Shown one piece after another: positions 61,420 to 64,000 of a stretch of DNA of 64,000 bases (position 1 is the first letter of the stretch; each line of letters starts with the position of its first letter). The notes beneath the pieces were generated by a model that saw only the letters and a program-made list of their open reading frames with translations, was not told the origin of the DNA and searched no databases. Position numbers and translations under genes: made by a program. Source of the stretch: Rhizobium phaseoli (GTDB taxonomy: Bacteria; Pseudomonadota; Alphaproteobacteria; Rhizobiales; Rhizobiaceae); the NCBI RefSeq assembly GCF_010668805.1, contig NZ_WUFT01000022.1:27013-91012 (forward strand), given 5' to 3'.

Positions 61420-61631
61420 TGCCGCCTCCGTGCACGTCTTTTGTGCTCCCTCCATACATCAATCGGTTAGTGGCGACAGTATGGAAATGGGGGGGGCAGA
61501 AGTTTTCGTAGAGGCGATCGTCCGGGCGACAGCTGCGCTTAGCTAATCCTTTTGGAAAACTTGTTTGGCGAGCACCGGAGGCGCAATATGCCGCCGCGAC
61601 GGTGCGGGGCGCCGGTCGCATGGAGGAAACC

Positions 61632-63071
61632 ATGGACAATTTGAACCTGACGACCCTGCAAAAGGGGCAGACGATGGTCAATGACGTGGCCATCGATGCA
61701 TTTGCTGCCGGATTTCGCGGCAAGCTCCTGACCAGTAAAGACATGGATTACAACGAGGCGCGGGCGATCTGGAATGCGATGATCGATCGGCGGCCCGGGC
61801 TTATCGCGCGTTGTGCCGGTGCTGCCGATGTCGTGCGCGCGGTGCGGTTTGCTCGCGACAACAATCTTCTCGTTTCGGTGCGAGGCGGCGGCCACGGCAT
61901 TGCCGGCAATGCGGTCTGCGAGGGCGGTGTCGTCATCGACCTGTCGGCGATGAAATCGGTGCGGGTCGACCCGGAGACGCGCCGTGCCAGGATCGAGCCA
62001 GGCGCAACGCTTGCCGATGTCGACCAGGAAACACTGGCCTTCGGGCTGGTGCTGCCGACCGGCATCAATTCCACCACCGGCATCGCCGGCCTGACGCTTG
62101 GCGGCGGCTTCGGCTGGCTGACCCGCAAATTCGGGCTGACGATCGACAATCTGATTTCGGTCGATGTGGTGACGGCCGATGGCGAGCTGGTCAAGGCGAG
62201 CGAGACGGAAAAGCCGGACCTGTTCTGGGCGTTGCGTGGCGGCGGCGGCAATTTCGGCGTCGTCACCTCCTTCGAGTTCCAGCTCAACTCGCTCCATTCA
62301 GAGGTCCTCGCCGGGCTGGTGGTGCATCCCTTCGCTGACGCGGAGAAAGTGCTGAGGGAATATCGGCAGGCGCTGGAAGCCGCACCCGATGAACTGACCT
62401 GCTGGGTGGTGATGCGCCAGGCGCCGCCGCTGCCGTTCCTTCCGGCCGAATGGCATGGCAAGGAGGTCGTCGTGCTTGCGATGTGCTATTGCGGAGACAT
62501 CGCGGCCGGGGAAAAAGCGACGGAAAGATTGCGGGCGATCGGAAAACCGATTGCCGACGTCGTCGGCCCGGTGCCGTTTACCGGCTGGCAGCAGGCATTC
62601 GACCCGCTGCTGACGCCAGGTGCGCGCAATTACTGGAAGAGCCAGGATTTCGCCTCACTCTCGGATGCAGCGATCGAGGTGCTGCTCAACGCCGTGCGCA
62701 AGCTGCCCGGTCCGGAATGCGAAATCTTCATCGGCCATGTCGGCGGTGCGGCTGGCCGCATTCCGACCGAAGCCACCGCATTTCCGCAGCGCAGCTCGCA
62801 TTTCGTCATGAATGTGCATGCGCGGTGGCGGGAGGCCGGGATGGATGCAAGCTGCACCGGCTGGGCGCGCGAACTCTTCGAGGCAACCAAGCCGCATGCT
62901 GTGGGGACTGCCTACATCAACTTCATGCCTGAGGACGAGGCCGATCGGGTGGAAATGGCCTATGGCGCCAATTACGGCCGGCTTGCCGAAATCAAGCGGC
63001 GTTATGATCCGAACAATCTGTTCCGCATGAACCAGAATGTGAAGCCGATGGCGGCGGTGCGGGCTGCTTAA
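61632..63071 (+). CDS. FAD-binding BBE-type oxidoreductase
   Basis: The protein has 479 residues. The FAD-binding domain has SVRGGGHGIAGNAVCEGG, where the His is the usual covalent FAD attachment site, and VLPTGINSTTGIAGLTLGGG. The C-terminal berberine-bridge motif is YGANYGRLAEIKRRYDPNNL with FRMNQNV. The second (Cys) attachment of bicovalent enzymes is not obvious. No signal peptide is seen. GGAGGAAACC fixes the ATG at 61632. Members oxidise alcohols, sugars or alkaloids with oxygen; the substrate here is unknown. Confidence 0.92.
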   Translation: MDNLNLTTLQKGQTMVNDVAIDAFAAGFRGKLLTSKDMDYNEARAIWNAMIDRRPGLIARCAGAADVVRAVRFARDNNLLVSVRGGGHGIAGNAVCEGGVVIDLSAMKSVRVDPETRRARIEPGATLADVDQETLAFGLVLPTGINSTTGIAGLTLGGGFGWLTRKFGLTIDNLISVDVVTADGELVKASETEKPDLFWALRGGGGNFGVVTSFEFQLNSLHSEVLAGLVVHPFADAEKVLREYRQALEAAPDELTCWVVMRQAPPLPFLPAEWHGKEVVVLAMCYCGDIAAGEKATERLRAIGKPIADVVGPVPFTGWQQAFDPLLTPGARNYWKSQDFASLSDAAIEVLLNAVRKLPGPECEIFIGHVGGAAGRIPTEATAFPQRSSHFVMNVHARWREAGMDASCTGWARELFEATKPHAVGTAYINFMPEDEADRVEMAYGANYGRLAEIKRRYDPNNLFRMNQNVKPMAAVRAA

Positions 63072-63222
63072 CGGGATCCCCCGCGCTCAAGTCACAGTGC
63101 TCAGGCGCGGGGTAATGTCGTAAATCAAAGATGCCGAGTCTTAGTTGCACCGAAGGCAAACCCTTCAGGGGCTTGCCGCTTCTACCTTTACATCATGTGT
63201 CCAGATACTTCTTGTTTTAAAG

Positions 63223-63885
63223 CTAAACCAACCAGGACATCTCGCTGTGATTGGTAAGTAGCAAATCATGGGTCGGTGTACCATAATCTTGGACGAGATT
63301 ATCGTTCTGTTCTTCTGGAGGTCGAGTTCTGTCGTAGTCTTCGAGGCTAATCCCTAGGTCGCCCTGATAGAAGTCTTTGATCGCGACAACAGGACTCGCG
63401 GGATATCCGGTCAAGACAAAGAGGTAGGGTACAGCATCGCCGTTTTCAGTCACGTTGAACAGTGCAACTTGCACGCCGCTGCCATAGTAGAATGCAGCAC
63501 CGCTATCGGGATCAGAATATCCATAGTCGAATGAACCGCTGACGTTTATTACCTGAAACTGCTCGCCCGGATCCCAATATTCGTGATAAACTTGAAGCTC
63601 AATTGATCCAACACCGTCGCCCTTTGATTCATCGATTGTGTCAATGTGCGACAGCAATTCATGAGCCTTTTGGTCCGTAAACTCTGAGAGATAGGCCCAA
63701 TCCCAAGTTTCGCTTTCGTCCGTGCTGATTAGATAGGTATCGTTGCCTTTTCCGCCAGCGAGAACGTCGCCAACGTGGTCGTTCCACTCTCGGTGATCTG
63801 CGGTTAGGTCAATTGTTTCGAGAGAAGATGGTTGCGACCAATTACCACCGACCAGAATATCATTGTCGGCATTTGTAATAGCCCC
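63223..63885 (-). pseudogene. RTX-type calcium-binding protein, 5' end cut by IS66-family element
   Basis: About 220 residues in frame remain. The Gly-rich nonapeptide VLAGGKGNDTYLISTDE is the RTX hallmark, preceded by NADNDILVGGNW of the same kind. The rest is acidic (DYGYSDPDSGAAFYYGSG). The frame has no proper start: the only initiators near its 5' end lie inside the IS end, and the next upstream in-frame codon beyond is a TAA. The gene probably began further upstream and was split. It has lower GC than the neighbours. Type I secretion would be expected of the intact protein. Confidence 0.65.
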
Positions 63886-64000
63886 GTAAATCTCCGGACA
63901 CGATCTCCCACTTAACAAGTGTGCGAGGTAATGTGCCCATTATGACCAGTCACAGTCCTAAGATAGAAGTCCTGTCCGGCCCTGAGCGCCGCCGTCGCTG
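63886..64000 (+). mobile_element. IS66-family insertion sequence, left end (partial)
   Basis: The element begins at about GTAAATCTCCGGACACGATC, with the terminal GTAA typical of IS66-family ends, and contains the start of an IS66-type accessory transposase gene at 63942. It continues past the window. The exact terminus is uncertain; another GTAA lies at 63875. It interrupts the RTX-type gene. Confidence 0.65.
63942..64000 (+). CDS. IS66 accessory transposase TnpA-like, N-terminus (partial)
   Basis: Only 19 full codons are visible: MTSHSPKIEVLSGPERRRR then W in the incomplete end. The segment VLSGPERRRRW is characteristic of the N-terminus of IS66-family OrfA/TnpA proteins, which have a helix-turn-helix and act with TnpB and the DDE protein. 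The rest lies beyond the window. Confidence 0.75.
   Translation, partial: MTSHSPKIEVLSGPERRRR

Noticed and set aside
59092..61470. A 792-codon open frame antisense to the malic enzyme
   Set aside because: It is the reverse-strand shadow of a high-GC gene: rich in Asp, Gly, Ala and Arg, with no domain motif or ribosome site, while the opposite strand has full malic-enzyme motifs.

Overview
The window looks like part of the chromosome of a Rhizobium of the R. leguminosarum/R. etli group. The evidence is high GC with rhizobial codon use, rhizobial protein families (class II DAHP synthase, DUF2865, DUF2059, SorC-type polyol regulators, TadE/TadG-like proteins), several RIME-like mosaic repeats, and a small palindromic repeat that ends in CTTTAG. 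No rRNA, tRNA or CRISPR array was found. The species call is an inference from these features.

Layout. 1-4.4 kb: the 3' end of a KaiC-like ATPase, a hybrid histidine kinase overlapping it, mobB/mobA for molybdenum cofactor, and a DMT exporter. 4.7-5.5 kb: a lone SDR. 5.8-15.8 kb: a self-contained carbohydrate or polyol catabolic locus. It has two SDRs and a ribose-type ABC importer on the minus strand. Divergent from these on the plus strand are a split transketolase, an FGGY kinase and a SorC-type regulator. The shared promoter region carries a 13-bp inverted repeat. 16.1-20 kb: an iron/siderophore-type ABC importer divergent from a methyltransferase, with a RirA-like operator between them. 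20.4-26.5 kb: moaA, a DUF971 protein, LtrA, a MarR regulator divergent from a hydrolase/flavin-protein pair, and a diguanylate cyclase. 26.9-33.4 kb: class I and class II fumarases either side of a VCBS-like protein, then a YcbB-type L,D-transpeptidase. 33.8-41.4 kb: gph, rpiA, a DUF2059 protein, acylphosphatase, glutathione reductase, a TadG/vWA protein and class II DAHP synthase. 41.6-50.5 kb: a broken ABC exporter, a TadE/TadG pair, a GFA protein, a DUF1003 protein, nadE, a TolB-like propeller and an orphan small protein. 50.6-59.1 kb: a class I DAHP synthase behind an aromatic-residue attenuator, a chemoreceptor with a periplasmic partner, an MFS pump, a cobalamin riboswitch with bluB, a DUF2865 protein and an RNase H. 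59.1-64 kb: a malic enzyme with a phosphotransacetylase-like tail, a BBE-type flavoprotein, and an RTX-like gene cut by an IS66-family element running off the window.

Main points of interest. (1) A classical transcription attenuator, apparently not a standard annotation, lies upstream of the class I DAHP synthase. Its 24-residue leader peptide contains Phe-Tyr-Trp-Tyr and is followed by mutually exclusive hairpins. (2) The 5.8-15.8 kb locus reads as a complete uptake, oxidation, phosphorylation and transketolase-cleavage pathway whose substrate is not obvious. (3) A family of about 50-bp palindromes shows compensatory changes between copies, and two copies supply the stop codon of the adjacent gene. 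All functional calls come from reading the sequence; no database search was run.
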